From: Pseudoflavonifractor sp. 524-17
GTDB lineage: Bacteria > Bacillota > Clostridia > Oscillospirales > Oscillospiraceae
Assembly: GCF_009935845.1 (NCBI RefSeq)
Contig: NZ_QWEK01000015.1
Location: 49,539 to 113,538, forward strand
Direction: 5' to 3'
Length of the DNA stretch: 64,000 nucleotides
Numbering within the stretch: position 1 is the stretch's first letter; each line of letters opens with the position of its first letter. Below the pieces are notes generated by a model. The model searched no databases. It was not told the DNA's origin and was given only the letters and a program-made list of their open reading frames with translations. Shown piece after piece: positions 17,201-24,899 of this stretch. A program made the translations under genes and the position numbers.

Positions 17201-17722
17201 TTAGTCCTGGGCATACTGCTGGCAGAGCTGGGAGAAGAGCTCCAGATGGATCTTTTCGTCCTCAATAATCCGGCGCAGATTGGCCTGGATCCCGGGATCC
17301 TGAATCCAGCGGGCCTGGCTCTCGTATTTCTGGATGGCCATGCGTTCCGACCGCATGGCCTCGTGCAATAATGGCCGCAGCTTTCGGGCATACTGGATAT
17401 AATCCGGGCTCCACCATATCTGCCGCCCACGCTGAACCGCCCACAGCCGGGGATCCGCCCCTAACTGAAGGGCCAGCTCGCCAAAAATCTTCAGATGGTG
17501 CATCTCTACAATGCTGACCTCCCGAAATACGGCGGCCACTGTCTCAATCCGCCCGGTGATCAGGTGGTTGTAGAAGTACAAAGACACTGCGGACATCTCC
17601 GAGCTGACGCCCCCAATGTTGCTGAGCATCGCCTGGGCATAGCGCGGATTGCGCCCCTCCACCCGCACCTCCGGATAGGGCTCCAGTGAACGGCAGGAAT
17701 CCCCTGTCTGAACACGCTCCAT
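17201..17722 (-). CDS. ferritin-like (rubrerythrin-fold) protein
   Basis: 173 residues, mostly helical. Metal-ligand-like motifs are visible: SIVEMHHLKIFGELA in one helix and IIEDEKIHLELFSQL (an ExxH pattern) in the last, plus YYFYNHL-type and SERMAIQKYESQ helices, giving a four-helix di-iron or manganese bundle like rubrerythrin or clostridial spore-associated ferritin-like proteins. The N-terminus (VQTGDSCRSLEPYPEVRVEG) is unstructured. ATG at 17722 with GGGGAG six bases before. Single gene, convergent with the ABC-F gene. Substrate not determinable. Confidence 0.75.
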   Translation of the reverse strand: MERVQTGDSCRSLEPYPEVRVEGRNPRYAQAMLSNIGGVSSEMSAVSLYFYNHLITGRIETVAAVFREVSIVEMHHLKIFGELALQLGADPRLWAVQRGRQIWWSPDYIQYARKLRPLLHEAMRSERMAIQKYESQARWIQDPGIQANLRRIIEDEKIHLELFSQLCQQYAQD

Positions 17723-17887
17723 TTCATACTCCCCTCTCTCCCGCTGAAACATTGAGGCCACATTGTTCGCGGTCCTCGGCTCTACTACTGTATGCCAGGG
17801 GCAGACCAGTTATCCTTCCTTCTTCTATTGAATTTTGGTGAGTGAATCTTCTTAATCTAATTTTAAGAATTATATTATATACTTCTA

Positions 17888-17917
17888 TTGACTGTGTTAC
17901 AGGGTCTGTGCTATACT
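17888..17917 (+). promoter_or_regulatory. promoter of the hemolysin III gene
   Basis: TTGACT at 17888-17893, 18-base spacer, TATACT at 17912-17917; both candidate start codons lie 48-57 bases downstream. Confidence 0.65.
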
Positions 17918-17973
17918 GTCAATAGAAAAATCATCCATCCTATATTTATATGTAAGGAAATCAGGTGACTGTT

Positions 17974-18735
17974 ATGAGTCAGGAACATATTTTGAACGGA
18001 GCGTCTCACCTGCACTGCCGTCGTGCCCACAGGCCACAGCCAGTCCACGCCAGGCTCTCTGGTGAAAAAGGCCGGAATCCCTACGACGGCCTGCGTCCTT
18101 GGTCCGCTATTACCCATGGAATCGGGGCTGTTCTGGGGATCGCCGGTACTGCCGCGCTCCTGATGCGGTCTCTTACGCTCGGATTAGACCGCTGGCATGT
18201 GATCTCCTTTTTAATCTACGGGCTGTCCATGATCGGCCTCTATACCGCCAGCACCCTGTATCACTGTATTAACACCAGCGCGAGGGGTCGGATTGCCCTC
18301 CGGAAATACGATCACTGCTCCATTTATTTCCTGATCGCTGGATCCTATACCCCTATCTGCTTGGTTCCGCTGCGCGCCTACAGCGCCTGGGGCTGGTCCC
18401 TTTTTGCCGTTATCTGGTCGCTGGTGATCCTGGGGCTTATCGTCGCCCTGTTATGGATCAACGCTCCCCGGTGGCTCACCGCCGGATTATACCTGTTTAT
18501 GGGCTGGCTGGCTATTGTGGCTCTTTACCCCCTGATCCAGGTCCTCCCCACCGCCGGTTTCTTCTGGCTGCTGCTGGGCGGCATCCTGTACACTGTGGGC
18601 GGTGTGCTCTATGCGGTCAAATGGCCTGGACGGAATAATCCTCGATTCGGCTGCCATGAGATTTTTCACGTCTTCATCCTTCTGGGCAGTGTCTGCCACT
18701 TTATCTTGATGTATCAGGTGGTAGCTTTCCTGTAA
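17974..18735 (+). CDS. hemolysin III family membrane protein (PAQR-like)
   Basis: 253 residues with seven hydrophobic segments. Conserved polar residues of the PAQR/HlyIII fold are all present: SAITHGIGA, STLYHC, KYDHCSIYFLIAGSYTP and CHEIFHVFILLGSVCHF. Members are putative membrane hydrolases; haemolysis is not their proven role. Start is the ATG at 17974 after AGGTG, but a GTG at 17965 after AAGGA is equally supported. The cytoplasmic N-terminus (about 45 residues, His/Arg-rich) is longer than in Bacillus relatives. Monocistronic, with its own promoter and terminator. Confidence 0.88.
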   Translation: MSQEHILNGASHLHCRRAHRPQPVHARLSGEKGRNPYDGLRPWSAITHGIGAVLGIAGTAALLMRSLTLGLDRWHVISFLIYGLSMIGLYTASTLYHCINTSARGRIALRKYDHCSIYFLIAGSYTPICLVPLRAYSAWGWSLFAVIWSLVILGLIVALLWINAPRWLTAGLYLFMGWLAIVALYPLIQVLPTAGFFWLLLGGILYTVGGVLYAVKWPGRNNPRFGCHEIFHVFILLGSVCHFILMYQVVAFL

Positions 18736-18750
18736 CCCCGTGTTAAAAAC

Positions 18751-18798
18751 AAAAATTTCCCTATCCCGCAATTATCAAAACGGGATAGGGAATTTTTT
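18751..18798. terminator. bidirectional terminator between hemolysin III gene and the gene at 18821
   Basis: TTCCCTATCCCG and CGGGATAGGGAA form a 12-base-pair stem flanked by A and T runs, serving both convergent genes. Confidence 0.9.
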
Positions 18799-18820
18799 AT
18801 GGTCTGATAATGGCGCTCTG

Positions 18821-19240
18821 TCATTTCCTGTTCCTGGGGCGCTTTTTTTGCCATCCATCAGTAGGCAGCTTTGGAATATTCAAGGCCAGCATGGGCAATA
18901 TTTTGTCGTTTACTGCCCAGCGAAACTCCTTCGAAATATACTGTCCAAATCGGAGCCAGAGGGCGGGATCGTCTGACAGCCGCTCAATAATGGTCACTTC
19001 CACAATATTCTTTGCATCCGTATCTCCCTGAAACCACATCTTCTCAATCAACATACAGTACCACTGGATTGCCCCAATATCTTCCTCCTCTTCCAAAAGG
19101 GCAAGCAGCGGTGTATTGATCTCCTCCGCAAAAAACACATGGCCGGCCAGTCTGCGGTACGCCTGAACGTGGTTCAGTAAGGTGCGGCGCTTTTCCGGAA
19201 ACCGCTCCCCCAGCCGAAGGGCAAATTGTTCCGGGGTCAT
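18821..19240 (-). CDS. unknown protein downstream of xerD, possibly DUF7674-like
   Basis: 139 residues, soluble, helical: LRLGERFPEKRRTLLNHVQA, HVFFAEEINTPLLALLEEEE, IGAIQWYCMLIEKMWFQGDT, NIVEVTIIERLSDDPALWLR, then a basic tail. The order of a His-containing helix, an acidic loop, an IEKM helix and a VTIIERL helix resembles small DUF7674-type proteins, which I cannot confirm. ATG at 19240 chosen (GAGGA ten bases upstream); an ATG at 19288 would overlap xerD by 32 bases and has no proper site. Gap to the xerD stop is 16 bases, so it is probably translated from the xerD message. Confidence 0.65.
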   Translation of the reverse strand: MTPEQFALRLGERFPEKRRTLLNHVQAYRRLAGHVFFAEEINTPLLALLEEEEDIGAIQWYCMLIEKMWFQGDTDAKNIVEVTIIERLSDDPALWLRFGQYISKEFRWAVNDKILPMLALNIPKLPTDGWQKKRPRNRK

Positions 19241-19256
19241 TGGGCCGCTGTCCTCG

Positions 19257-20135
19257 TCATGCCCTGGGGTGGGCTTTATGATAGACATCCTTCAGCTTCT
19301 GGCTGACAATCTGGGCGTAGATCTGCGTGGAGGAGATATCTGCGTGGCCCAACATCTCCTGAATGGAGCGCAGATCCGCCCCATTCTCCAGCAGGTGCGC
19401 GGCAAAGGAGTGGCGCAGGGTGTGGGGCGTGATTTCCTTTTGAATCCCCGCACGCTCCTGATAGTGCTTGATGATCTTCCAAAACCCCTGACGGCTCATC
19501 CGTTCCCCGCTCATGTTGACGAAAACCGCCCGCTCATCCGCATGCTCCAGCATGTGAGGGCGCACATGCTCCAGGTAGTCCGACATGGCGCGGATCGCCG
19601 CCAGGTACAGGGGGATGATACGCTCTTTGTCCCGCCCGGCGCAGCGGATAAAGCCGGCGCTGAGGTTGATATGCTCCAGATTCAGGCCAATCAGTTCGCT
19701 GACCCGAATGCCGGTGGCATAGAGCAGCTCCAGCATGGCTCGATCCCGGCAGCCCTTTGGCTCCGCGGGGTCTGGCTGCTCTAAAAAGAGCTCAACCTCT
19801 TTGCTGGTCAAAATCTGAGGAAGTTTTCGCTCTACCCGGACACAGGTCAGCCCGCAGGCAGGATTTTCATCCACCGCCCCCTGCCGCATCAGAAAGGTGT
19901 AAAAGGATTTCAGAGAGGCCAGACAGCGGGTAGACGTGGCAGCTGACTTCCCCTGGAGGGAGAGGGCATGGAGGTACTGTTCAACCTGGGCCCGGCACAC
20001 CTGATCGGCCCAAAACCCTTCCCGCTCCAGCCAGCGCAGAAACTGACGTACATCCCGCAGATAGGAGCTGGCCGTGTTGGCCGCCACCTTCCGCTCCTTG
20101 GTCAGATATTGCTCATATGCCTGGTAATACTCCAT
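19257..20135 (-). CDS. xerD: tyrosine recombinase XerD
   Basis: Resolves chromosome dimers at dif with a partner XerC/RipX-type enzyme. 292 residues. N-terminal SAM-like core-binding domain (YLTKERKVAANTASSYLRDV), then the catalytic domain with ATGIRVSEL (first Arg), TPHTLRHSFA (His-x-x-Arg), LGHADISSTQIY (His and the nucleophile Tyr near the end). All active-site residues are present. Good ribosome site AAGGAAG. Follows spoIIM by 25 bases, the Bacillus-like order, so it is a housekeeping Xer and not a mobile-element integrase. Confidence 0.93.
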   Translation of the reverse strand: MEYYQAYEQYLTKERKVAANTASSYLRDVRQFLRWLEREGFWADQVCRAQVEQYLHALSLQGKSAATSTRCLASLKSFYTFLMRQGAVDENPACGLTCVRVERKLPQILTSKEVELFLEQPDPAEPKGCRDRAMLELLYATGIRVSELIGLNLEHINLSAGFIRCAGRDKERIIPLYLAAIRAMSDYLEHVRPHMLEHADERAVFVNMSGERMSRQGFWKIIKHYQERAGIQKEITPHTLRHSFAAHLLENGADLRSIQEMLGHADISSTQIYAQIVSQKLKDVYHKAHPRA

Positions 20136-20160
20136 AGTCCGACTTCCTTTTTCTCTGGAA

Positions 20161-20784
20161 TCACGCGGATAGCTGGATCGTCTGCGCCGCCTGCCGCACC
20201 AGGGCGGGAATCAGCGCATATTCCAAAAAAATACACACACACAGCACTGCGGCGCACAGCCCGCAGCGGAAAAAATAGCCCCTGTCGTAAGGGCGGATCC
20301 ACCGGCCATCCCCCAGTACTCTTGAGGCCAGACAGCGGGAGGCGGTCAATCCTTGGACACCGAGCACAAACAAAACCGGCGTAGCCAATATGCCAGACAC
20401 ACCAAACAGCAGCGCCGCAAGAATCTCTCCCCGCTCCCCAAAGCTCCGCACAAAGGACGCAATGGAGAAAGAGAGTAAAAACCCCCGCACCGCAAACGCC
20501 AGCGGGATGCCCAGCAGACCCAGCGTGGTAAATCCAAGACTGAACACCAACAGCGGCCAGCGCACACTATCCCACACCACACCCGCCAGAGGCGGCGCCT
20601 GCTCTCCTGCCAAAGATAAAAACTGCCGTAAGTAATCCGCCAAGCTGTCGCCGCCGCTGTCCATCCCCGCAGCCAAGACACATCCCAGCAATCCGCCCCC
20701 AAAGAAAGCGGCGGACAATACCGCCAGCGCGGTGGCGGCGCTGCGATCCATCCCCTTGAGGACCCGTTTGATGGGTTTGCGCAT
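20161..20784 (-). CDS. spoIIM: stage II sporulation protein M
   Basis: Membrane component of the SpoIIDMP peptidoglycan-remodelling machine that drives engulfment. 207 residues with about five hydrophobic segments; the glycine-rich FGGGLLGCVLAAG first helix, LLVFSLGFTTLGLLGIPLAF and the FGVSGILATPVLFVLGVQ helix fit the family. Start ATG behind GAGGTGA. Located upstream of xerD as in Bacilli. A possible vegetative promoter lies at 20865-20893; a sigma-E promoter was not identified. Confidence 0.9.
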   Translation of the reverse strand: MRKPIKRVLKGMDRSAATALAVLSAAFFGGGLLGCVLAAGMDSGGDSLADYLRQFLSLAGEQAPPLAGVVWDSVRWPLLVFSLGFTTLGLLGIPLAFAVRGFLLSFSIASFVRSFGERGEILAALLFGVSGILATPVLFVLGVQGLTASRCLASRVLGDGRWIRPYDRGYFFRCGLCAAVLCVCIFLEYALIPALVRQAAQTIQLSA

Positions 20785-20864
20785 TCCGTCTCACCTCAGT
20801 CCATTTTATGTCGCCGGACAGGCGTTTAGAATGGACAGGCAAAACAAATTGTAGTTATTCTTAT

Positions 20865-20893
20865 AATATAATCCATACAGCGGTGAATCGCAA
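20865..20893 (-). promoter_or_regulatory. possible spoIIM promoter
   Basis: On the minus strand TTGCGA (20893-20888), 17-base spacer, TATATT (20870-20865). It resembles sigma-A rather than the sigma-E class expected for spoIIM, so it is tentative. Confidence 0.35.
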
Positions 20894-21012
20894 GAGCGAA
20901 CCATGAAAACCAGGAATATTTGTGCATTACGCCAACTTATTATGTAAACAATATTATGTAAATTAAGTGATTGCGACGCCTGGCGGCCAGTTTTTTATTG
21001 CTGAAATTAAAA

Positions 21013-21049
21013 AGATATAGCGGTATACAAACTGTACACCGCTATATCT
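21013..21049 (-). terminator. terminator of the SCIFF precursor-maturase unit
   Basis: AGATATAGCGGT and ACCGCTATATCT form a 12-base-pair stem; on the minus strand it is followed by TTTTTAATTT, about 60 bases after the maturase stop. Confidence 0.85.
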
Positions 21050-21105
21050 AGTGTATTGAGTAGGCGCGTTCTTTGATAGCTATTTGTATAACAACAGCGT
21101 GTATT

Positions 21106-22467
21106 CTACTCTGCCATGCCGGCGGCGATGGCCCGCAGGGCGATAGCACACTCCAGGCGCTTGCGCTCCAGCTCACAGCCCACCCGGTGGGGCTGGCGGA
21201 TATCGTCATTAACCAGCAGATTGGAGGCGCTGCACCCACCGCTGCAATAGAACCGGGCCCAGCAGGTCCGGCATTCCTCTCGGGTATAGATATTCAGTGC
21301 GGCAAACTTGCCGGACAGCTCCATATCAAAGGAACCGTCGTCCAGGCTGCCCAGCTTGTACGCATCGTTGCCCACAAACTGGTGGCAGGGGTAGATATCC
21401 CCTTCCGGCGTGATGGCCACGTATTCACAGCCGGCCCCACATCCCCGCAGCCGTTTGATCACACAGGGCCCCTGGGCCAGATCCACATTGAAGTGGAAGA
21501 AATTGATCTCCAGGTGGTTTCGCAGATACTGAGCCAGGCGCTCATACTCCGCCTCCAGCGCCGGCAGGTCCTCCTCCTGAAGGGCATAGGGGTCCTCCCG
21601 CTTCCCCACCACTGGCTCCACGGAGATATTTTTTCCCACCTCCGCCAGCGCCTTCACATCCTCGGCAAAATCGGGGTGGAACCGGGTAAAGGTGCCTCGA
21701 AGGTAGTAGTCTTTGGTGCCCCGGCCCTCGATGAGCTTTTTGAATTTGGGCACGATAACGTCGTAGCTCCCCTTCCCGTTTACTGTAGGGCGCAGATCGT
21801 CGTTGACTTCCTTCCGGCCGTCCAGAGAGAGAACCGCGTTGGACATCTCCCGGTTGATGTATTCGATGTTCTCATCGTTGAGCAAGATGCCATTAGTGGT
21901 AATGGTGAAGCGGAAAGACTTCCCCTTCTCTTTTTCAATGGAGCGGGCGTAGGCCACCGTCTCCTTCACTGTCTCCATAGCCATCAGAGGCTCGCCCCCA
22001 AAGAAATCTACCTCAATGTTGCGGCGATGGCCGGACTTTTCCACCACAAAGTCAATGGCCTTCCTTGCCATCTCCACATCCATAGTCATCCGGCGGCCGG
22101 TTCCGAAGTCGCCGGTGGAGGCAAAGCAGTACTTGCAGCGTAGGTTGCAGTCGTGGGAGACGTGGAGGCACAGCGCCTTCACCAGCGCAGACTGCTGCAT
22201 AGAGGCCGCCTTCTCCCGGTCGATGTAGTCGTCCTCTGTAAAGAGCAGGCCCTCATCTGCCAGCCCCCGCAGCTCCTGCCAAGCCTCTTCCAGCGCCCCA
22301 GCATTATACTCCCGCAGCTTGTCCCCGATTTCTTTGGGACAGTGTTCCCCCATCGGCGGAACAATATGTTCCAGTAGTCTGCGCGTCATCTTGTCAATCA
22401 CATGAACGGCGCCGCTGTTTACATCTACGGCGATATGGACCCCCAGGGCCTCAAAGGTATGTACCAT
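21106..22467 (-). CDS. scfB: SCIFF ranthipeptide maturase, radical SAM/SPASM
   Basis: 453 residues. Installs thioether crosslinks from cysteines of the SCIFF peptide to acceptor residues. An N-terminal RiPP-recognition-like domain (about 1-90) precedes the radical SAM core with CNLRCKYC (CxxxCxxC) near residue 105, DFFGGEPLM, and TITTNGILL. The C-terminal SPASM region has many cysteines: GPCVIKRLRGCGAGCEY, YPCHQF, and CRTCWARFYCSGGCSASN. Start is the ATG at 22467 after GGAGG (11 bases); the TTG at 22485 lacks a site. The precursor gene is directly upstream. Confidence 0.95.
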   Translation of the reverse strand: MVHTFEALGVHIAVDVNSGAVHVIDKMTRRLLEHIVPPMGEHCPKEIGDKLREYNAGALEEAWQELRGLADEGLLFTEDDYIDREKAASMQQSALVKALCLHVSHDCNLRCKYCFASTGDFGTGRRMTMDVEMARKAIDFVVEKSGHRRNIEVDFFGGEPLMAMETVKETVAYARSIEKEKGKSFRFTITTNGILLNDENIEYINREMSNAVLSLDGRKEVNDDLRPTVNGKGSYDVIVPKFKKLIEGRGTKDYYLRGTFTRFHPDFAEDVKALAEVGKNISVEPVVGKREDPYALQEEDLPALEAEYERLAQYLRNHLEINFFHFNVDLAQGPCVIKRLRGCGAGCEYVAITPEGDIYPCHQFVGNDAYKLGSLDDGSFDMELSGKFAALNIYTREECRTCWARFYCSGGCSASNLLVNDDIRQPHRVGCELERKRLECAIALRAIAAGMAE

Positions 22468-22524
22468 GGTTCTCTCATCCTCCAAAAACAGTGTGCTCTT
22501 TCCGCTTGCGGGCGGTCAAAGGAA

Positions 22525-22548
22525 AAAGGGTGGGAAGCCCCACCCTTT
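22525..22548 (-). terminator. attenuating hairpin between SCIFF precursor and maturase
   Basis: AAAGGGTGGG and CCCACCCTTT pair around a four-base loop; on the minus strand TTTCC and TTT follow. It is placed 26 bases after the precursor stop and before the maturase start, so most transcripts would end here and a few read through. This is a usual way to make much peptide and little enzyme. Confidence 0.75.
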
Positions 22549-22573
22549 CAGTCCATTCCATTGGTTTGCCTCT

Positions 22574-22717
22574 TTACTTGCAGTTCTCGCACTTCTGATT
22601 CGCCACGGTGCAAGAGGTCTTACAGGCGGACTGGCAAGAGGTCTGGCACTCGCCGCAGCCGCCGTGAGCGGCGCTGTTCTTCAACGTCGCGCCGTTGAGC
22701 GTCTTGACATGCTTCAT
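22574..22717 (-). CDS. scfA: SCIFF precursor peptide (six-cysteines-in-forty-five family)
   Basis: 47 residues starting MKHVKTLNGATLKNSAAHGG, then the cysteine-rich core GCGECQTSCQSACKTSCTVA and QKCENCK. The family is near-universal in Clostridia, always beside its radical-SAM maturase, as here. I count seven cysteines (21, 24, 28, 32, 36, 43, 46): the six canonical ones plus an extra near the end. Start is the ATG at 22717 behind GGGAGGGAACAGAAGA; 15 extra in-frame codons upstream are not the start. Role of the mature ranthipeptide is mostly unknown; quorum-sensing-like roles have been proposed in some Clostridia. Confidence 0.95.
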   Translation of the reverse strand: MKHVKTLNGATLKNSAAHGGCGECQTSCQSACKTSCTVANQKCENCK

Positions 22718-22781
22718 TCTTCTGTTCCCTCCCATGTAAGAATAGTGGTAAGAGTATACCACAGCGCCGGAAAAATTTCAA

Positions 22782-23198
22782 TTACTTTCGACGCTTTTTC
22801 TTTGGCTTTGCCATCCGGCACAGCAGCCCCGCCGCCGCGCCGCCGCACAGGCATCCCAGAAGCAGTACAAATCCGTTCTCCTGGGGTACCGCCTGAAAGG
22901 CCACAACCCCAATGGTGAGCAGCAGCAGGAAGAACACGCCTCCTGTGGCCAATCCCACCGCCAAGGCCCGCACTTGACACTGGCGAACCGCGAATATACC
23001 GCCGCAAAAGGCGCCGATGACGCAGGCCGCCACCGTCACCTGTCCCATCCGCTCCTCCGCGATTCGGCCACTGGACACCAGCAGCGACGCGCCGAACAGC
23101 AGTACCAGGCTGACTGCAAAGGCCACCATGCCCCCCAGCAGAATTCCGGTGAGATAGCGTACCACCTTTGCGCCCTGCTCCTCTTCCTTTTTCGGCAT
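22782..23198 (-). CDS. TIGR04086-like small membrane protein
   Basis: 138 residues with four hydrophobic helices (YLTGILLGGMVAFAVSLVLL, VTVAACVIGAFCGGIFAV, LATGGVFFLLLLTIGVVAF, FVLLLGCLCGGAAAGLLC) and charged ends (MPKKEEEQ, KPKKKRRK). The family occurs beside yajC and the SCIFF genes in many Clostridia; its function is not known. ATG at 23198 follows GAAGGGAGGG. It lies between yajC and scfA on the same strand, separated from yajC by a long perfect hairpin. Confidence 0.8.
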   Translation of the reverse strand: MPKKEEEQGAKVVRYLTGILLGGMVAFAVSLVLLFGASLLVSSGRIAEERMGQVTVAACVIGAFCGGIFAVRQCQVRALAVGLATGGVFFLLLLTIGVVAFQAVPQENGFVLLLGCLCGGAAAGLLCRMAKPKKKRRK

Positions 23199-23254
23199 AA
23201 GAAATGCCCTCCCTTCACAAGTTCCTGTTGGAATCTTATGTGGGGAGGGTGTTG

Positions 23255-23293
23255 GTCATGCCCCGGACGGGGAAAACCCGTCCGGGGCATGAC
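23255..23293. repeat. 17-base-pair perfect hairpin downstream of yajC
   Basis: 23255-23271 and 23277-23293 are perfectly complementary with a five-base GAAAA loop. No T run follows on either strand, so it is not a standard intrinsic terminator. It may stabilise or block readthrough of the yajC mRNA, or be a dispersed palindromic element; no second copy is seen in this window. Confidence 0.6.
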
Positions 23294-23327
23294 TGTACCA
23301 GTCATTGGAATCGCCGGATTTGGGTCC

Positions 23328-23651
23328 CTATTTCGTGGTCTCACCCGCCTGCTTGCCCTTGCTGGACACGGCCCACTTGGTAAACTCCACCCGCACCCGG
23401 TCCGCGCCGGTCTCCAGGACGATGGTCTCCTCCTTGACGGCGCAGATGGTGCCCACAATGCCGCCGATGGTGGTAATCACGTCCCCCACCGCCAACTCGC
23501 TGCGCATCTTGTCCATGGCCTTCTTCTTTTTGTTCTCCGGCCGGATCATCAGGAAATAGAATATTGCAATCAGGATGATAAAAGGCACCAACATGCTTAT
23601 CAGGTCCATGCTCCCGGCTTCCGCGGTCAGCACCAGATTGCCCATACCCAT
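23328..23651 (-). CDS. yajC: preprotein translocase subunit YajC
   Basis: 107 residues. One N-terminal membrane helix (MLVPFIILIAIFYFLMIRPE) followed by the classical N-K-K-K-K-A motif and a small cytoplasmic domain (VGDVITTIGGIVGTICAVKE). Accessory to SecDF-YajC export. Start ATG at 23651 lies nine bases after GGAGGAG. Tgt is upstream of it on the same strand, the typical queA-tgt-yajC order. Confidence 0.95.
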   Translation of the reverse strand: MGMGNLVLTAEAGSMDLISMLVPFIILIAIFYFLMIRPENKKKKAMDKMRSELAVGDVITTIGGIVGTICAVKEETIVLETGADRVRVEFTKWAVSSKGKQAGETTK

Positions 23652-23752
23652 CAAAATAATCTCCTCCAAACCATAAAGTCGTAAGAAGTATTATAAATCA
23701 CCCCAGCGGGTTTGACAAGCCTTTTTGGCAATTTTTATGCAAGGTGTGCCTA

Positions 23753-24883
23753 CTACAGCCTCCGGTCCAGCGTTTCGCTGTATTCCGCTCGGAACTGGGC
23801 GAAGCGTCCCTCCTCCAGAGCGGCGCGGATGCGCGCCATCAAAGTGTTGTAGAAATACAGGTTGTGCAGCACCGCCAAGCGCATGGCCAGCATCTCCCCC
23901 GCGGCGAACAGGTGGCGCAGGTACCCCCGGGAGGCCAGCCGGCAGGCGGGACAGCCGCAGGCGGAGTCAATGGGTCCCCCGTCCGTCTTGTACTTCTCGT
24001 TTTTGATGTTGATGGACCCCTGCCAGGTGTAGAGCTTCCCGTGGCGGGCGTTGCGGGCGGGCATGACGCAGTCGAAGAAGTCCACCCCCCGGGCCACCGC
24101 CTCGATGATGTTGGAGGGGGTGCCCACCCCCATCAGGTAGCGGGGCTTCTCCTTGGGCATATGGGGCTCTACCGCGTCGATGATATCGTACATCACCTGG
24201 GTGGGCTCCCCCACCGCCAGACCGCCGATAGCGTACCCGTCGCAGTCAATCTTGGCGGTCTCCCTCATGTGCCAGATCCGCAGATCCTCGTAGGTGGCCC
24301 CCTGGTTGATGCCAAAGAGGAGCTGATGGGGATTTATGGTGTCCGGCAGGGCGTTGAGCCGGTCGTGCTCCGCCTTGCACCGCTCCAGCCAGCGCAGGGT
24401 GCGCTCGCAGGACTGCTTGGCGTAGTCATACTCCGCCGGATTTTCCACGCACTCGTCAAAGGCCATGGCAATGTCGCTGCCCAGGTTGGACTGGATGCGC
24501 ATGGACTCCTCCGGCCCCATAAAAATGCGCCGGCCATCGATATGAGAGGCGAAGGTAACCCCATCCTCTTTGATCTTCCGCAGGCCGGACAGGGAAAAGA
24601 CCTGAAAGCCACCGGAATCGGTCAAAATGGGGCCGTCCCAGCCCATAAACTCGTGCAGCCCCCCCATGGCCCGCACCACATCGTCGCCAGGCCGCAGATG
24701 GAGGTGATAGGTGTTGCTCAGCTCCACCTGACAGCCGATCTCCTTCAGGTCCAGGGCGGATACCGCCCCCTTGATGGCTCCCTGAGTGCCCACATTCATA
24801 AATACCGGCGTCTGCACTGTGCCGTGGGAGCACTGAAACACACCTCGCCTGGCTTTCCCTTCGATTTTGATTACTTCAAACAC
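23753..24883 (-). CDS. tgt: tRNA-guanine transglycosylase
   Basis: Exchanges guanine 34 of GUN-anticodon tRNAs for preQ1 on the queuosine pathway. 376 residues, GTG start at 24883 seven bases after AAGGAG (longer in-frame extension rejected). Substrate pocket LTDSGGFQVFSL; nucleophile Asp about 271 in FDCVMPARNARHG; zinc site C309-x-C311-x2-C314 and His340. All catalytic and metal residues present. It lies 16 bases after a small membrane-protein gene which separates it from queA. Confidence 0.97.
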   Translation of the reverse strand: MFEVIKIEGKARRGVFQCSHGTVQTPVFMNVGTQGAIKGAVSALDLKEIGCQVELSNTYHLHLRPGDDVVRAMGGLHEFMGWDGPILTDSGGFQVFSLSGLRKIKEDGVTFASHIDGRRIFMGPEESMRIQSNLGSDIAMAFDECVENPAEYDYAKQSCERTLRWLERCKAEHDRLNALPDTINPHQLLFGINQGATYEDLRIWHMRETAKIDCDGYAIGGLAVGEPTQVMYDIIDAVEPHMPKEKPRYLMGVGTPSNIIEAVARGVDFFDCVMPARNARHGKLYTWQGSINIKNEKYKTDGGPIDSACGCPACRLASRGYLRHLFAAGEMLAMRLAVLHNLYFYNTLMARIRAALEEGRFAQFRAEYSETLDRRL

Positions 24884-24899
24884 GCAAAAACTCCTTCTG

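Larger units (their letters stand above)
20785..21105. other. intergenic region between spoIIM and the SCIFF maturase
   Basis: 321 bases, AT-rich, no coding signal. It holds a possible spoIIM promoter (20865-20893) and, at the other side, the strong terminator of the SCIFF unit (21013-21049). Nothing else is seen in 20900-21010. Confidence 0.5.

Noticed and set aside
19257..20135. Tyrosine recombinase as sign of a mobile element.
   Set aside because: Its place after spoIIM, housekeeping XerD size and lack of attachment repeats or phage genes point to chromosome-dimer resolution.
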